A stretch of 64,000 nt of DNA from Enterobacter cancerogenus (GTDB lineage: Bacteria; Pseudomonadota; Gammaproteobacteria; Enterobacterales; Enterobacteriaceae). The notes under the pieces are model-generated. The model did no database searches. It saw nothing but the letters and a program-made list of their open reading frames with translations, and was not told the DNA's origin. Positions 8,497 through 18,215 of this stretch are shown here, in pieces. Made by a program: the position numbers and the translations under genes. Positions within the stretch are counted from its first letter, which is position 1. The number at the start of each line of letters is the position of its first letter. Location of the stretch: the NCBI GenBank assembly GCA_000773965.1, contig JRUP01000006.1, positions 186,001-250,000 of the forward strand, given 5' to 3'.

Positions 8497-10038
8497 ATGA
8501 CGACCCTGATATCACCCATGCGCCCTCAGGGCGCAACTGTTCCGCCCCCGGGCTGGAATTATGTGTTGGAAGTAGAACAGGTGCGTAAGGCTTTTCCGGG
8601 CGTTGTGGCACTGGATGATGTATCGCTCAAAATCAGACCCGGTTCTGTGCATGCCCTGATGGGCGAAAACGGCGCGGGGAAATCCACGCTGATGAAGATT
8701 ATTTCCGGCATGTATCAGCCCGACAGCGGCTGTATCCGTTTACGTGGGGAAGAAATCGTGCTGACCAGCCCGCTTGCGGCGCAACAGGCTGGCATTGCCA
8801 TGATCCATCAGGAACTGCTGCTGATGAATTCCATGACGGTGGCGGAAAACATTTGGATTCGCCGTGAGCCGCGCAACCGCTTTGGGCTCATCGATCATGA
8901 TGCGATGCACGAGCAGACAGAGGCGCTATTAACACGCCTGAAACTGGATCTCGACCCGGAAGCACTCATCAGCGAACTCTCTATGGCAAGCAGGCAGATG
9001 GTTGAAATCGCCAAAGCGGTATCTCTGGATGCAGACGTGTTGATCATGGATGAGTCCACTTCCTCCATTACAGAAACCGAAGTGGCACATCTGTTCAATA
9101 TCATCCGTGACCTGCGCGACAGCGGCATTGGCATCGTTTACATCACACACAAAATGAACGAGCTATATGAAATTGCGGACGAGTTTACCGTTTTTCGCGA
9201 CGGTAAATATGTTGCTACGCATGACGCCAGCAGCGTGACGCGTGAAGAAATCATCAAAATGATGGTGGGGCGAGAAATCACCCAGCTGTTCCCCAAAGAA
9301 GACGTGCCAATGGGTGACGTGGCGCTGAGTGTCGAAGGTCTGGCGCTTGATGGTGTATTCCAGGACGTCTCGTTTGATTTGCGCGCCGGTGAAATCCTCG
9401 GATTCGCGGGGCTGGTGGGTTCTGGTCGTTCCAACGTTGCGGAAACTCTGTTCGGCGTGACGCCAGCAACAGCGGGTACGATTGCGCTGTCCGGTAAGAA
9501 GCTGGTGATGTCGTCAGCTTATAAGGCTATCAGACACGGCATGGCCATGCTCACGGAAGACCGTAAGGAGACAGGTTGTTTTCTGGCGCTGGATATCCAG
9601 GAAAACATGCAAATCGCAGCCATTCACGAAAACTACTGTCATATCGGCATTGTCGATGAGGCCAGGCTTGAGGCGGACTGTAATGACATCTGCCAGAAGC
9701 TGCGCGTTAAAACGCCCAACATGCACGAGTGCATTGAAAATCTGTCAGGCGGCAATCAGCAGAAGGTGCTGATATGCCGCTGGTTGCTGACGAAGCCCCG
9801 TATTCTGATTCTGGATGAACCGACCCGGGGCATTGATGTGGGGGCAAAAGCCGAAATCCACCGTCTGATAGTCGAACTGGCTCGTCAGGGCGTGGCCATC
9901 ATCCTTATCTCTTCCGAACTGCCGGAAGTGCTCGGCATGAGCGATCGCATCCTTGTCATGCATGAGGGCAGGGTAACCGGCATCGTTGACGCAGCGACAG
10001 CCGATCAGACATCCATCATGAGTCTGGCGGCTCATTAA
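8497..10038 (+). CDS. Sugar ABC transporter ATPase, double ABC domain (RbsA/MglA type)
   Basis: 513 residues with two ABC domains. Domain 1 has Walker A GENGAGKS at residues 56-63, a degenerate signature (ELSMASRQM) and Walker B VLIMDEST. Domain 2 has a degenerate P-loop (GLVGSGRSN), signature [10 protein letters not shown] and Walker [16 protein letters not shown]. This asymmetry is normal for carbohydrate uptake transporters of class 2. A good ribosome site (GGGAGG) precedes ATG 8497, 13 bp after the binding-protein gene. It powers uptake from the cytoplasmic face. Confidence 0.92.
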   Translation: MTTLISPMRPQGATVPPPGWNYVLEVEQVRKAFPGVVALDDVSLKIRPGSVHALMGENGAGKSTLMKIISGMYQPDSGCIRLRGEEIVLTSPLAAQQAGIAMIHQELLLMNSMTVAENIWIRREPRNRFGLIDHDAMHEQTEALLTRLKLDLDPEALISELSMASRQMVEIAKAVSLDADVLIMDESTSSITETEVAHLFNIIRDLRDSGIGIVYITHKMNELYEIADEFTVFRDGKYVATHDASSVTREEIIKMMVGREITQLFPKEDVPMGDVALSVEGLALDGVFQDVSFDLRAGEILGFAGLVGSGRSNVAETLFGVTPATAGTIALSGKKLVMSSAYKAIRHGMAMLTEDRKETGCFLALDIQENMQIAAIHENYCHIGIVDEARLEADCNDICQKLRVKTPNMHECIENLSGGNQQKVLICRWLLTKPRILILDEPTRGIDVGAKAEIHRLIVELARQGVAIILISSELPEVLGMSDRILVMHEGRVTGIVDAATADQTSIMSLAAH

Positions 10039-10055
10039 CGGTAAGTGAGGAAATT

Positions 10056-11093
10056 ATGACTATGTCATCCACAGATAACATTCAGCCTGCTCCGGCAAGG
10101 CGGAAGAAGCGTCTTCCTACAGAAGTCAGCATCTTCCTGGTTTTTCTGGGTATCGCCGCGCTTTTTGAAATTGCGGGATGGATTGTTGTTGGCCAGAGCT
10201 TCCTGTTCAACCTGCATCGTCTGCAGATTATCATTCTGCAGGTTGCCGTCATCGGCATTATCGCCGTCGGTGTGACGCTTGTGATCATCACAGGCGGGAT
10301 AGACCTCTCATCCGGATCGGTTGTTGCCGTCAGCGCGATGATAGCGGCAACCTTTGCCCAGAGTTCTCTTTGGCCGAAGGTGTTTTATCCGGGCATGACG
10401 GATCTTCCGTTTTTCGTTCCGCTGGGCGTGGGGCTGCTGATAGGCGCCGCTGCAGGTCTGGTGAACGGCCTGCTGATCAGCCTCACTAAAATCCCACCCT
10501 TCATTGCCACGCTCGGCATGATGGTGGCAGCCCGCGGTGTTGCAAACTGGTACACCGAAGGTAGTCCTGTGTCAGGTTACACAGAGGGTTTTGCCTGGCT
10601 GGGTAACGGGATGGGGCGCTGGGCGCCGGTGGTCATCTTTGTTGTTGTCGCGCTGCTGTTCCATCTCATCATGCGCTATACCCGCTTTGGCAAATTTACC
10701 TATGCCATTGGAGCAAACCTTCCGGCCGCGCGCGCGTCAGGAATAAATATTGAACGACACCTGATTAAAATTTACGTGATTGCAGGTCTTCTGGCTGGGC
10801 TGGCGGCAATGGTGGCAATTGCACGCATCAAAACCGCACAAGCTGGTATGGGCATGATGTACGAGCTGGATGCTATTGCTGCTGCGGTTATTGGCGGTGT
10901 TTCACTGTCAGGCGGGCGTGGACGCATCCTCGGAACCGTGATTGGTGCCCTGATCTTAGGCGTGATGATGTCCGGGTTTACCTTCCTGAGAGTGGATGCC
11001 TACTATCAGGACATCATCAAAGGCACCATCATCGTACTGGCAGTTGTGGTCGACCAGTATCGTCAGTCCCGTCGGGTCAAAAAGAAGAGTTAG
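10056..11093 (+). CDS. Sugar ABC transporter permease (RbsC type)
   Basis: 345 residues with 8-10 predicted membrane helices and the RbsC-family signatures [14 protein letters not shown] and [12 protein letters not shown]. It is the last gene of the operon, 17 bp after the ATPase gene. ATG 10056 or 10062 may be used. A strong terminator follows at 11125. Confidence 0.9.
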   Translation: MTMSSTDNIQPAPARRKKRLPTEVSIFLVFLGIAALFEIAGWIVVGQSFLFNLHRLQIIILQVAVIGIIAVGVTLVIITGGIDLSSGSVVAVSAMIAATFAQSSLWPKVFYPGMTDLPFFVPLGVGLLIGAAAGLVNGLLISLTKIPPFIATLGMMVAARGVANWYTEGSPVSGYTEGFAWLGNGMGRWAPVVIFVVVALLFHLIMRYTRFGKFTYAIGANLPAARASGINIERHLIKIYVIAGLLAGLAAMVAIARIKTAQAGMGMMYELDAIAAAVIGGVSLSGGRGRILGTVIGALILGVMMSGFTFLRVDAYYQDIIKGTIIVLAVVVDQYRQSRRVKKKS

Positions 11094-11124
11094 CCGTCGA
11101 AGAATGGCAACGTAGAGTCGGTTG

Positions 11125-11148
11125 GCGCTCCTCTGGGGGCGCTTTTTT
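11125..11148 (+). terminator. Intrinsic terminator of the polyol operon
   Basis: GCGCTCC and GGGGCGC pair around TCTG, followed by six Ts. It lies 31 bp after the permease stop. Confidence 0.85.
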
Positions 11149-11435
11149 CCCCTATTGCCGCCCCAAATCTCCCCCCAATTATTTAGCAGAGATTGTTGTC
11201 AGCAACTTCCGCTGTTGGCCCACAGCAGACATCCACAACAGCCAATGTCCGCTACGAGCGATCTGCAGACATTGATGACAGCACTCTATTTGAATCAACG
11301 GCGGGGCAGATCACGTCTGTAACAATATCCTGTTAGCTTAATTTATGAGTAGGTCTTTAAGTCCTTTAGGCCAACTGACTATCCTTTTATAGTTACCACT
11401 GCTCTAACTATCATTTGCAGAAAAGGATCACTGAG
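11149..11435. other. Intergenic region
   Basis: After the terminator there is a tract with degenerate CCGCTGTTGGCCCACAGCAG / GTCCGCTACGAGCG units resembling a decayed intergenic repeat. No gene was found. The end carries the ribosome site AAGGA for the gene at 11436. Confidence 0.4.
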
Positions 11436-12176
11436 ATGATTTATACTGACGATACAATTTTGGGATATGGCAGTTCACATCAGTTTTATTCATCCGGGGA
11501 CGAACTTGTTTTAGACAAAAATTACCGCCGCGCTCACCTCCCATTGGTTAACTCATTCCATCCTGATGTCATAACCAATGACGAAGACTACTGTATGGGG
11601 ACGTATAATACCCCCCGGCATTCTATAGTACTGCCCGTTAGTGATGAACGCCTGCGCCAAACAACAACGTTTATCGAGATTGAGAAGGCTCTTCGCAACG
11701 CATCGTTTACAAATAAGATAGCCTGGGACTTGCTGGAAAAAAGGAAAAACCTGTTACATGCGACAATCAGTAGCGGGTTGAACGATAATTGCATAGAACT
11801 TGCCATTGAATCACTTCAGACATTTATGGATACACAACCAGTAAAAAAATACAGGCTTGGCGGGATTTTTATGGGGCCAGTCAATACTGGAAGACTTTAT
11901 CTAAAACTGTATCCCGAAGCGACCGGTTTGGGGCATATATTCGGTGAGATCCAGTCACTGCTTGGGCTTAAGCAAACAGAGTTTTTCCTTGTAGGTTATT
12001 TTAACCTGACAGATCATCTCAATCAGCCTGAAACAATAGAGCTTTCTGAGATCCTCAATCGTTTTTATAATGAAACGCTATGGGAAGATGAACTCAGAGA
12101 ATTATGGCTTATTTCAACACGCGATGACTTGGTCTTGAGCGGTGAAATATCCAAAAAAATTATCAGGTCTGCATAA
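11436..12176 (+). CDS. Uncharacterised protein, possibly 2H-phosphoesterase-like (DUF1868-like)
   Basis: 246 residues from ATG 11436 (AAGGA 8 nt upstream; the TTG at 11415 has no ribosome site). The segment NLLHATISSG has the HxT pattern of the 2H phosphoesterase/2'-5' RNA ligase fold. Later blocks (GGIFMGPVNTGRLYLKLYP, then FFLVGYFNLTDHL) match the expected second half, but the second HxT is replaced by YFNLT. The function is not known; if the fold is right, one catalytic histidine is missing or displaced. It stands alone between the polyol operon and an unrelated frameshifted gene. Confidence 0.6.
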   Translation: MIYTDDTILGYGSSHQFYSSGDELVLDKNYRRAHLPLVNSFHPDVITNDEDYCMGTYNTPRHSIVLPVSDERLRQTTTFIEIEKALRNASFTNKIAWDLLEKRKNLLHATISSGLNDNCIELAIESLQTFMDTQPVKKYRLGGIFMGPVNTGRLYLKLYPEATGLGHIFGEIQSLLGLKQTEFFLVGYFNLTDHLNQPETIELSEILNRFYNETLWEDELRELWLISTRDDLVLSGEISKKIIRSA

Positions 12177-12377
12177 CAGAAATTGATACCGGCCTTTTAA
12201 CCCCAGCGGAATAGCTTCTGTAAACCACCATTAAAATAAGCAAGAAACTTCCGCGGGTGGCATGGAACTGGCTAAGGGCATAAGCGAAGGGCTACTGTGA
12301 GCGAAAAGCGGACGCTGTCCTACAACCATTTTCAAAAATACAGCTTGGGAAATGTATGTGTAGCGGCAATGCAAAAA

Positions 12378-12916
12378 TCAATTATCATCCGGTATTGAAT
12401 ATTTCAACTCTATATCAGGTGCATCCGTTAAGTTCCGCCCTGAGCGGGCCATTAAATACCCGGCAATCTCCTCGACACTCAGGTTAGCATTTAACATTTC
12501 AGGATTCTGGAACCAACTATCTGGCCAGAAGATTAGGTCAGATGGATTACCTGCAAAATTAGATTCGAGTAATGAAAGTGCGAAGTTTTGTTCGGACTCC
12601 TTGCCTCGCAGACACAGATGAATGTTATTGTTTGAAGCAATTCTTCCCACGTAAAGTCAGGGTAAAATTTATCCAGATTAAAAGCCATCCTGGTAAATTC
12701 TCTGGCATTGGTCCAGGAGGAGAAGTCCCTGAAATCAGAAAATGTATAGGGGTGCACAACCTGGTTATTCCATTCGACCATCATAGCCGCCAGATCAGCA
12801 TCGTCCTGTTCTACACCTCCATCAATTTTGGAAAGTATCATTTCAGCTTGTTTTGCCAGTTCACTAATCTTTTTACTACTGACTTTGATAGGTTTCATCC
12901 TTTCCGGCAGTGGCAT
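12378..12916 (-). pseudogene. Uncharacterised gene broken by a one-base frameshift
   Basis: Two overlapping frames on the minus strand make one plausible protein. The N-terminal part (from MPLPERMKPIKVSSKK, start 12916 with AAGGA 8 nt before it; an upstream ATG at 12958 is also open) runs to LLQTITFICVCE near 12610. The sequence then continues sensibly only in the next frame as GKESEQNFALSL to a stop at 12378. One missing base around 12606-12612 explains the break. The combined product would be about 180 residues and acidic, with no recognised domain. It may be a real pseudogene, a sequencing error or (less likely) programmed frameshifting. Confidence 0.6.
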
Positions 12917-13230
12917 TGTTTTAATCCTTGAGCATTCAGAGACATCTTTAATGGTCATCTGATTGACATATTACTAAAAAGCCCACTTCGAAGCACCTGG
13001 TATTCTGTTGAAACGTTATCTCAGCAGCCAAGGTCACCCCTAATTATCCTTAAATTGTCATAGTACGTTAACGTCTGATCCTTGCACTTAGCGGCTCTCA
13101 GGACGTGAACTGTCTGCTTAGAACAAACAGAGGGGAGTGCAACGCGCAAAAGAACGCTCATAATTAAAGCACTACCCTTATCGTGATGTGGTAGCCTTCA
13201 AGCAACAAACTATTTTTATCAGGAGGAATT

Positions 13231-13857
13231 ATGCGCGGACCAGATCCATCCAATACACACCCAATGGAGGGATTCCCACAGGTTTGCTTCATCAAAAACA
13301 CGATAAAAAACCCTAACATCATCGTGGGTGATTTTACTTATTACGATGATCCAGAGGACTCGGAAAACTTCGAGCGTAACGTTCTCTATCATTTTCCTTT
13401 TATTGGAGACAAGCTGATCATTGGTAAGTTTTGCGCCATAGCTAAAGGCGTTCAATTCATAATGAATGGGGCAAATCATAAACTTTCTGGCTTCTCTACT
13501 TTCCCGTTTTATATTTTCGGAAACGGATGGGAAAACGCCATGCCACAAGCGGGTGATTTACCCTACAAAGGCGACACTGTGATTGGCAACGATGTATGGA
13601 TCGGCTTTGACGCTCTGATTATGCCAGGTGTGAAAATCGGTAATGGCGCGATCATTTCATCACGTTCGGTCGTCACCTCCGATGTGCCTGCCTATACGAT
13701 TGTCGGTGGCAATCCTGCAAAAATTATTAAGAAACGCTTCCCAGAGGAAACTATAGCGACACTGGAAAAGCTGGCGTGGTGGAACTGGCCGGTTGAAAAG
13801 ATCACCAAAAATATCACGGCAATAATGTCCAATGATATTGAAAAATTGCGTAATTAA
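13231..13857 (+). CDS. Vat/CatB-family O-acetyltransferase (left-handed beta helix)
   Basis: 208 residues of hexapeptide-repeat protein in the xenobiotic acetyltransferase subfamily. It shows [19 protein letters not shown] (the active-site His region), then repeats such as [20 protein letters not shown] and [11 protein letters not shown], and the family end [15 protein letters not shown]. Members acetylate streptogramin A or chloramphenicol, but many chromosomal homologues have unknown acceptors. A strong ribosome site (AGGAGGAATT) precedes ATG 13231. Single-gene unit; resistance should not be assumed. Confidence 0.88.
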   Translation: MRGPDPSNTHPMEGFPQVCFIKNTIKNPNIIVGDFTYYDDPEDSENFERNVLYHFPFIGDKLIIGKFCAIAKGVQFIMNGANHKLSGFSTFPFYIFGNGWENAMPQAGDLPYKGDTVIGNDVWIGFDALIMPGVKIGNGAIISSRSVVTSDVPAYTIVGGNPAKIIKKRFPEETIATLEKLAWWNWPVEKITKNITAIMSNDIEKLRN

Positions 13858-13905
13858 CGGTCCTTCTCTGCAGGACTACTGAAGAGTCACAGTCTGACAA
13901 CCGGA

Positions 13906-13911
13906 TTGACA
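13906..13911 (+). promoter_or_regulatory. TTGACA, candidate -35 of the marR-GNAT gene
   Basis: A consensus TTGACA hexamer lies 54-59 bp before the start codon at 13965; the likely -10 overlaps the palindrome at 13929-13943. Confidence 0.4.
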
Positions 13912-13928
13912 AGGACTCAACATTAATG

Positions 13929-13943
13929 GTTGTATGATACAAC
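13929..13943. promoter_or_regulatory. MarR-type operator palindrome
   Basis: GTTGTAT-G-ATACAAC is a perfect dyad with 7-bp arms, 21 bp upstream of a MarR-domain gene and on top of its promoter. TTGT...ACAA dyads are typical MarR-family targets, so negative autoregulation is likely. Confidence 0.7.
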
Positions 13944-13964
13944 TAATTTCAAGGGTGATAGCTG

Positions 13965-14912
13965 ATGAGTCCAGAATCCATGCTTGTTGAAAATATTCGT
14001 GTAGCTTCGCGCCAGATGGTGCGGGAGTTGGGTTTCATGAACCACACTCTGGCTGGCACTCAATATTCTCCCTCCGTTGTGCATACTTTGCTTGAAATTG
14101 AAGTCCGTGGATTAATGTCAGCGGCTCAACTGGTTCAGATTTTGGAACTTGAAAAGTCCAGTGTCAGCCGCATGTTGTCTAAACTCGTGAGTGTTGGTGA
14201 ACTTGAAGAAAAACCGTCGCCTGAGGATGCCAGAACCAAGCTACTGGGGCTGACTGCGCAGGGGCGGGAAACGGTGCGAAAAATCAATGGATTCAGCAAT
14301 GAACGGGTATTAGGTGCGTTAAAAAAACTGGACCCTGTACGTCAACAAGCCGTTTCTACTGGGCTCATTTCCTATGCTGGTGCACTTAAAGCTTGCCGTG
14401 AAAACAGTCACGTTCAACCTTCGGGCGGCTGCGAAATCGTTACGGGTTATCTGCCTGGAATGATTGGCCGTATCACAGAAATGCACGGCACTTATTATGC
14501 CCGAGAGCATCAGTTTACCTCTGTGTTTGAAAGTAAGGTTGCAGCGGGACTGGCCGACTTTTCAACGCGCCTGGAAAGCCCATCTAATCAGATTTGGTTG
14601 GCGGTGATGAATGAACGCATCGTGGGATCGGTGGCCATTGATGGAGAAGACCTCGGTGATAATCAGGCGCATCTGCGCTGGTTTATTCTGGACGAGGGTT
14701 GTCGCGGCACTGGGGTGGGAAAAAGATTAATTTCCGAAGCAATGCAGTTTTGTCATGAAAGAAAATTTTCCGCTGTTCAGCTGTGGACGTTCAACAAACT
14801 AACGGCTGCGCGACGTCTTTATGAATCATTCGGATTTGAATTAACCAAAGAGTGGCAGGGAGATCAGTGGGGCAGTCTGGTCACAGAGCAACAGTTCACA
14901 TGCAAGTTGTGA
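13965..14912 (+). CDS. MarR-GNAT fusion: MarR regulator with C-terminal N-acetyltransferase
   Basis: 315 residues. Residues 1-145 are a MarR winged helix (MSAAQLVQILELEKSSVSRMLSKLV recognition region, then the wing with EDARTKLLGLT). Residues about 155-310 are a GNAT domain with motif A GCRGTGVGKRLISEA (acetyl-CoA pyrophosphate loop) and the end ARRLYESFGFEL. Such fusions are known in bacteria, but their acetyl acceptors are mostly undefined. The upstream dyad at 13929-13943 suggests it binds its own promoter. Monocistronic. Confidence 0.9.
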   Translation: MSPESMLVENIRVASRQMVRELGFMNHTLAGTQYSPSVVHTLLEIEVRGLMSAAQLVQILELEKSSVSRMLSKLVSVGELEEKPSPEDARTKLLGLTAQGRETVRKINGFSNERVLGALKKLDPVRQQAVSTGLISYAGALKACRENSHVQPSGGCEIVTGYLPGMIGRITEMHGTYYAREHQFTSVFESKVAAGLADFSTRLESPSNQIWLAVMNERIVGSVAIDGEDLGDNQAHLRWFILDEGCRGTGVGKRLISEAMQFCHERKFSAVQLWTFNKLTAARRLYESFGFELTKEWQGDQWGSLVTEQQFTCKL

Positions 14913-14995
14913 TACTGAATTTAATAAGCCACTCATGCTGTTCGCTTCTGCCACAGCGCAAAGCACGGTGGCGTCCTGAAGGGATTACGACTCAT

Positions 14996-15262
14996 CTACC
15001 GCAACTGGCTATCCTTGCTGCCACGGCGGTTGTACCCGCTGTGGCTGGCTTCTTGTTTATCTAACGCACTTTTGCACTTCACGCAGTAACGCACCCCAGG
15101 CAACGCGCTGCGACGCGCTTCGGGAATCGGTTCCCCGCACTCGTCGCAATACTCTGCACTTTCGCCGTGGTTGAGGTGACTCCTGGCGCGCGCAATCGCA
15201 TCATCCACGGTCGCATCAATCTGCTTTTGCACTGCACCATCTTCAGACCAGCCGCCTGCCAT
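14996..15262 (-). CDS. ybiI: DksA/TraR-type zinc-finger protein YbiI
   Basis: 88 residues, the same length as E. coli YbiI. The C4 zinc finger is CDECGEP...YCVKC, and the C-terminus ends YNRRGSKDSQLR as in YbiI. The ribosome site AGGAGGGATT lies directly before ATG 15262. It lacks the long DksA coiled coil, so it is not expected to act on RNA polymerase like DksA; its role is unknown. Confidence 0.9.
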   Translation of the reverse strand: MAGGWSEDGAVQKQIDATVDDAIARARSHLNHGESAEYCDECGEPIPEARRSALPGVRYCVKCKSALDKQEASHSGYNRRGSKDSQLR

Positions 15263-15300
15263 AATCCCTCCTGATATTCATCGACTGGTCAAAGTATAGT

Positions 15301-16209
15301 TCAGTAGCTATCAGGCACGATCATGCTCTCTGGCACCGGATGACGGGCATAATTTTCATGATGAATGCGGGAAGGTAAAGAAATCTGCTCGCCTTCTGCG
15401 GCTTCATACGGCACCTGTTGCAGTAGGTGAGAAATGCAGTTCAGACGCGCTTTCTTCTTATCAACGCCTTGTACCACCCACCATGGCGCCTCAGAAATGT
15501 TGGTGCGCTCCAGCATCATCTCTTTGGCGGCGGTGTAATCCTCCCAGCGGCGGCGGCTTTCCAAATCCATCGGACTCAGCTTCCACTGCTTCAGAGGGTC
15601 ATGGATGCGGCTGAGGAAACGCATTTCCTGCTCTTCATCGGTGATGGAGATCCAGTATTTCACGATCTGAATGCCGCTGCGCACCAGCATGCGTTCAAAC
15701 TCTGGCGTGCTGTGGAAGAACTCTTCGTACTCGGCATCGCTGCAAAATCCCATCACCTTTTCGACGCCTGCGCGGTTGTACCAGCTGCGGTCAAACAAAA
15801 CGATCTCTCCCGCTGATGGCAGGTGTGAGACGTAACGCTGAAAATACCACTGCGTGCGCTCACGTTCATTTGGCGCGGGCAGTGCCGCCACGCGGCAATA
15901 GCGCGGATTGAGTCGCTGCATGATGCGTTTAATCACGCCGCCTTTGCCTGCCGCGTCGCGGCCTTCAAAAATCACCACCAGTCGATGGCCGGTGCGAATC
16001 ACCCAGTTTTGCAGCTTCACCAATTCGCCCTGAAGATGCAGCAGCTCCATAAAATAGCGGCGACGCCACGCCATCTCTTGCGGATCGTTATTGGCCGCCA
16101 GACCAAAATCCGCTAACTCCATCTCCAGCGATTCGTCATAGCTGTCATAGAATTCCTGTAAAAAGCGCGCATCAAACATATTGTTGTTATTCATTTCGTG
16201 TGCAGACAT
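15301..16209 (-). CDS. ppk2: Polyphosphate kinase 2 (class I PPK2)
   Basis: 302 residues with a single PPK2 domain. Walker A is FEGRDAAGKGG (about residues 81-91), followed by RYCRVAALPAPNERERTQWYFQRY and the Walker B region IVLFDRSWYNRAGVE. These enzymes move phosphate between polyphosphate and nucleoside diphosphates in the cytoplasm, usually making GTP or ATP. The gene follows the phosphate transporter by 25 bp on the same strand, so uptake and polyphosphate metabolism are probably co-expressed, under the Pho box at 17928-17945. Confidence 0.93.
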   Translation of the reverse strand: MSAHEMNNNNMFDARFLQEFYDSYDESLEMELADFGLAANNDPQEMAWRRRYFMELLHLQGELVKLQNWVIRTGHRLVVIFEGRDAAGKGGVIKRIMQRLNPRYCRVAALPAPNERERTQWYFQRYVSHLPSAGEIVLFDRSWYNRAGVEKVMGFCSDAEYEEFFHSTPEFERMLVRSGIQIVKYWISITDEEQEMRFLSRIHDPLKQWKLSPMDLESRRRWEDYTAAKEMMLERTNISEAPWWVVQGVDKKKARLNCISHLLQQVPYEAAEGEQISLPSRIHHENYARHPVPESMIVPDSY

Positions 16210-16234
16210 CGTCTTATCCCTGTCGAAGCGAGCG

Positions 16235-17854
16235 TTACAGTGAAGTCATGATCCAGTAGAGGGCGGCAGAGAGCAGCGCGGCGGCAGGCAAGGTGAGCAC
16301 CCAGGCCAAGACCATATTGCGCAGCGTACCGAACTGTAAGCCGCTGCGATTGGCGGCCATGGTGCCCGCAATCCCTGAAGAGAGCACGTGTGTGGTTGAG
16401 ACCGGAAGACCAAAGGCATCCGCTGCGCCAATGGTGCCCATCGCCACCATCTGCGCACTGATGCCTTGCGCATAGTTAAGCTGGCTTTTGCCGATCTTCT
16501 CACCCAGCGTGGTGACAATGCGGCGCCAGCCCACCATGGTACCTAATCCCAAAGCCAGTGCCACCGCGACTTTGACCCAGGTCGGGATAAATTGCGTTGC
16601 ACCGTTCAGCGCGGTTTTCAGCGCCTGCAGATTTTGCTGGGTGGCAGCCGGTAAAATCAGCGAGTGATCGGCTTGCAGACGTTTGATGGTTTCAGCTGCC
16701 AGATACATCTCATTACGCACGGCAGGTTTCTGATCGGCGGGGATTGTCTGCAACGCGCCATATTGCTTCAGCGTGGCGCCGATGTTGCCACTGACCTGAG
16801 CCAGCGCGGCGATCACCGTCGTATCGCGTTGGCCAGTGCGCAAATACGTCGCTAACACATCATCAGGCTGAGCAGGAGTGGGTGCGTTGCTGAACTGCAG
16901 CAATTGTGACTGGCTGCTTTCGGTGAGTGTGATCAGATGTGGAATATCAGACTGGGGCACGGAACGATTGAGAGAATAGGTCACGGGCAGGGCAGCCACC
17001 AGAATCAGCATCATCAGCCCCATGCCTTTTTGGCCATCATTCGAGCCATGTGCAAAAGAGACGCCGGTGCAGGACAGCACCATCAAACCGCGAATCCACA
17101 TCGGCGGCGCACCTTCATCTTTGCTGGTGGCATACAACTCAGGTTTTTTCACCACGCGCTTCATCAACACCAGCAACAGAGCACCACAAATGAAGCCGAC
17201 AATCGGTGACAGGATCAGCGCATTGCCGATGTTTAATGCCTGTCCCCAGTTTACGCCGCTCATGGCGCTGCGTCCGTGCATCACGGCATTGGCGATGCCC
17301 ACGCCAATAATGGAACCAATTAAGGTGTGCGATGAGGAGGCGGGGAGGCCCAACCACCAGGTGGCGAGGTTCCAGATAATCGCCGAGAACAGCAGGGCGT
17401 AGATCATCACAAAGCTTTCGCTGCTGCCGGTTTGCATAATGAGTTCAATCGGCAACAGGGAGATGATGCCGAAAGCCACCGCGCCAGAAGAGCATAAAAC
17501 ACCAAGGAAATTGAAAATTCCTGACCACACTACCGCCACGGTCGGAGAGAGTGAGCGGGTATAAATGACGGTAGCCACGGCGTTGGCCGTGTCGTGGAAA
17601 CCATTAACGAACTCGAAACCCAATGCCGCTAACAAGGCAAATCCCAGGAGCATCAGCGGTAGCACACTGCTAAAGGTGACCCCGGTTTGTTGGATATCAC
17701 CAATTAATTGCGTTCCCGCAAAGAGAATGCCGGCGAGTAAAACCATGCCGAACAGGAAAAGCGGTTTCTTACTGTTTTTTGCAGGGAGTTGAATCGCGGA
17801 AGACAACGGTGAAGCGGCAACATGTAAAGTTTGAGGCGTAACGTAATCACTCAT
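16235..17854 (-). CDS. pit: Inorganic phosphate transporter, PiT family
   Basis: 539 residues of the PiT (PF01384) family. Both signature repeats are present: GFEFVNGFHDTANAVATVIYT in the N-terminal half and GISAQMVAMGTIGAADAFGLPVSTTHVLSSG in the C-terminal half, plus SHTLIGSIIG and FAHGSNDGQKGMGLMML. About ten membrane helices flank a large soluble loop (about residues 285-410). It imports metal-phosphate with protons. It is longer than E. coli PitA (499 residues, from memory) because of its N-terminal extension. First gene of the pit-ppk2 unit. Confidence 0.93.
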   Translation of the reverse strand: MSDYVTPQTLHVAASPLSSAIQLPAKNSKKPLFLFGMVLLAGILFAGTQLIGDIQQTGVTFSSVLPLMLLGFALLAALGFEFVNGFHDTANAVATVIYTRSLSPTVAVVWSGIFNFLGVLCSSGAVAFGIISLLPIELIMQTGSSESFVMIYALLFSAIIWNLATWWLGLPASSSHTLIGSIIGVGIANAVMHGRSAMSGVNWGQALNIGNALILSPIVGFICGALLLVLMKRVVKKPELYATSKDEGAPPMWIRGLMVLSCTGVSFAHGSNDGQKGMGLMMLILVAALPVTYSLNRSVPQSDIPHLITLTESSQSQLLQFSNAPTPAQPDDVLATYLRTGQRDTTVIAALAQVSGNIGATLKQYGALQTIPADQKPAVRNEMYLAAETIKRLQADHSLILPAATQQNLQALKTALNGATQFIPTWVKVAVALALGLGTMVGWRRIVTTLGEKIGKSQLNYAQGISAQMVAMGTIGAADAFGLPVSTTHVLSSGIAGTMAANRSGLQFGTLRNMVLAWVLTLPAAALLSAALYWIMTSL

Positions 17855-17927
17855 TAGTGAAAATTTCCTATAGATCGCTAAAGCAGCATAAGCACAACGA
17901 TATGTGCGGCTAACATATAGAAAATTT

Positions 17928-17945
17928 ATGAAAGTTTTATGACAG
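17928..17945 (-). promoter_or_regulatory. Pho box upstream of pit-ppk2
   Basis: Read on the minus strand: CTGTCATAAAACTTTCAT, two 7-bp repeats (CTGTCAT, CTTTCAT) spaced by four A, a close match to the PhoB consensus. A -10-like TATATG follows 8 nt later, and the pit start is 74 bp downstream. PhoB control of pit-ppk2 under phosphate starvation is therefore likely. Confidence 0.7.
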
Positions 17946-18215
17946 AACTGTCAAAATTTAGTCATATAAATGAAATTTTTGGGATGCAATAAAATCGATA
18001 TTTTATTTTTTTGTCATCTAAAACAATTGTTTGTGTGGTGATTGCTCAGTGGTGGATTCGCCAGTTTGAGTTTTATTTCTGCCATAAATTTGTCACATTA
18101 GGATTTGACTGATTACTATAGATTACATTTTCAGCAGGAGATCATTACCGTGCTAATGAGATCTAAGCTTGAAGACCCTGCGTTAATGTTGGCGTTAACT
18201 TATAGAACCAGACGA
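17946..18215. other. AT-rich intergenic region
   Basis: Together with 17855-17927 this forms the regulatory gap upstream of pit. Apart from the Pho box no gene or strong structure was seen; the sequence is markedly AT-rich. Confidence 0.5.

Noticed and set aside
13231-13857. Calling the Vat/CatB-like gene an antibiotic resistance determinant
   Set aside because: Many chromosomal homologues have no resistance role, and no mobile context is visible.
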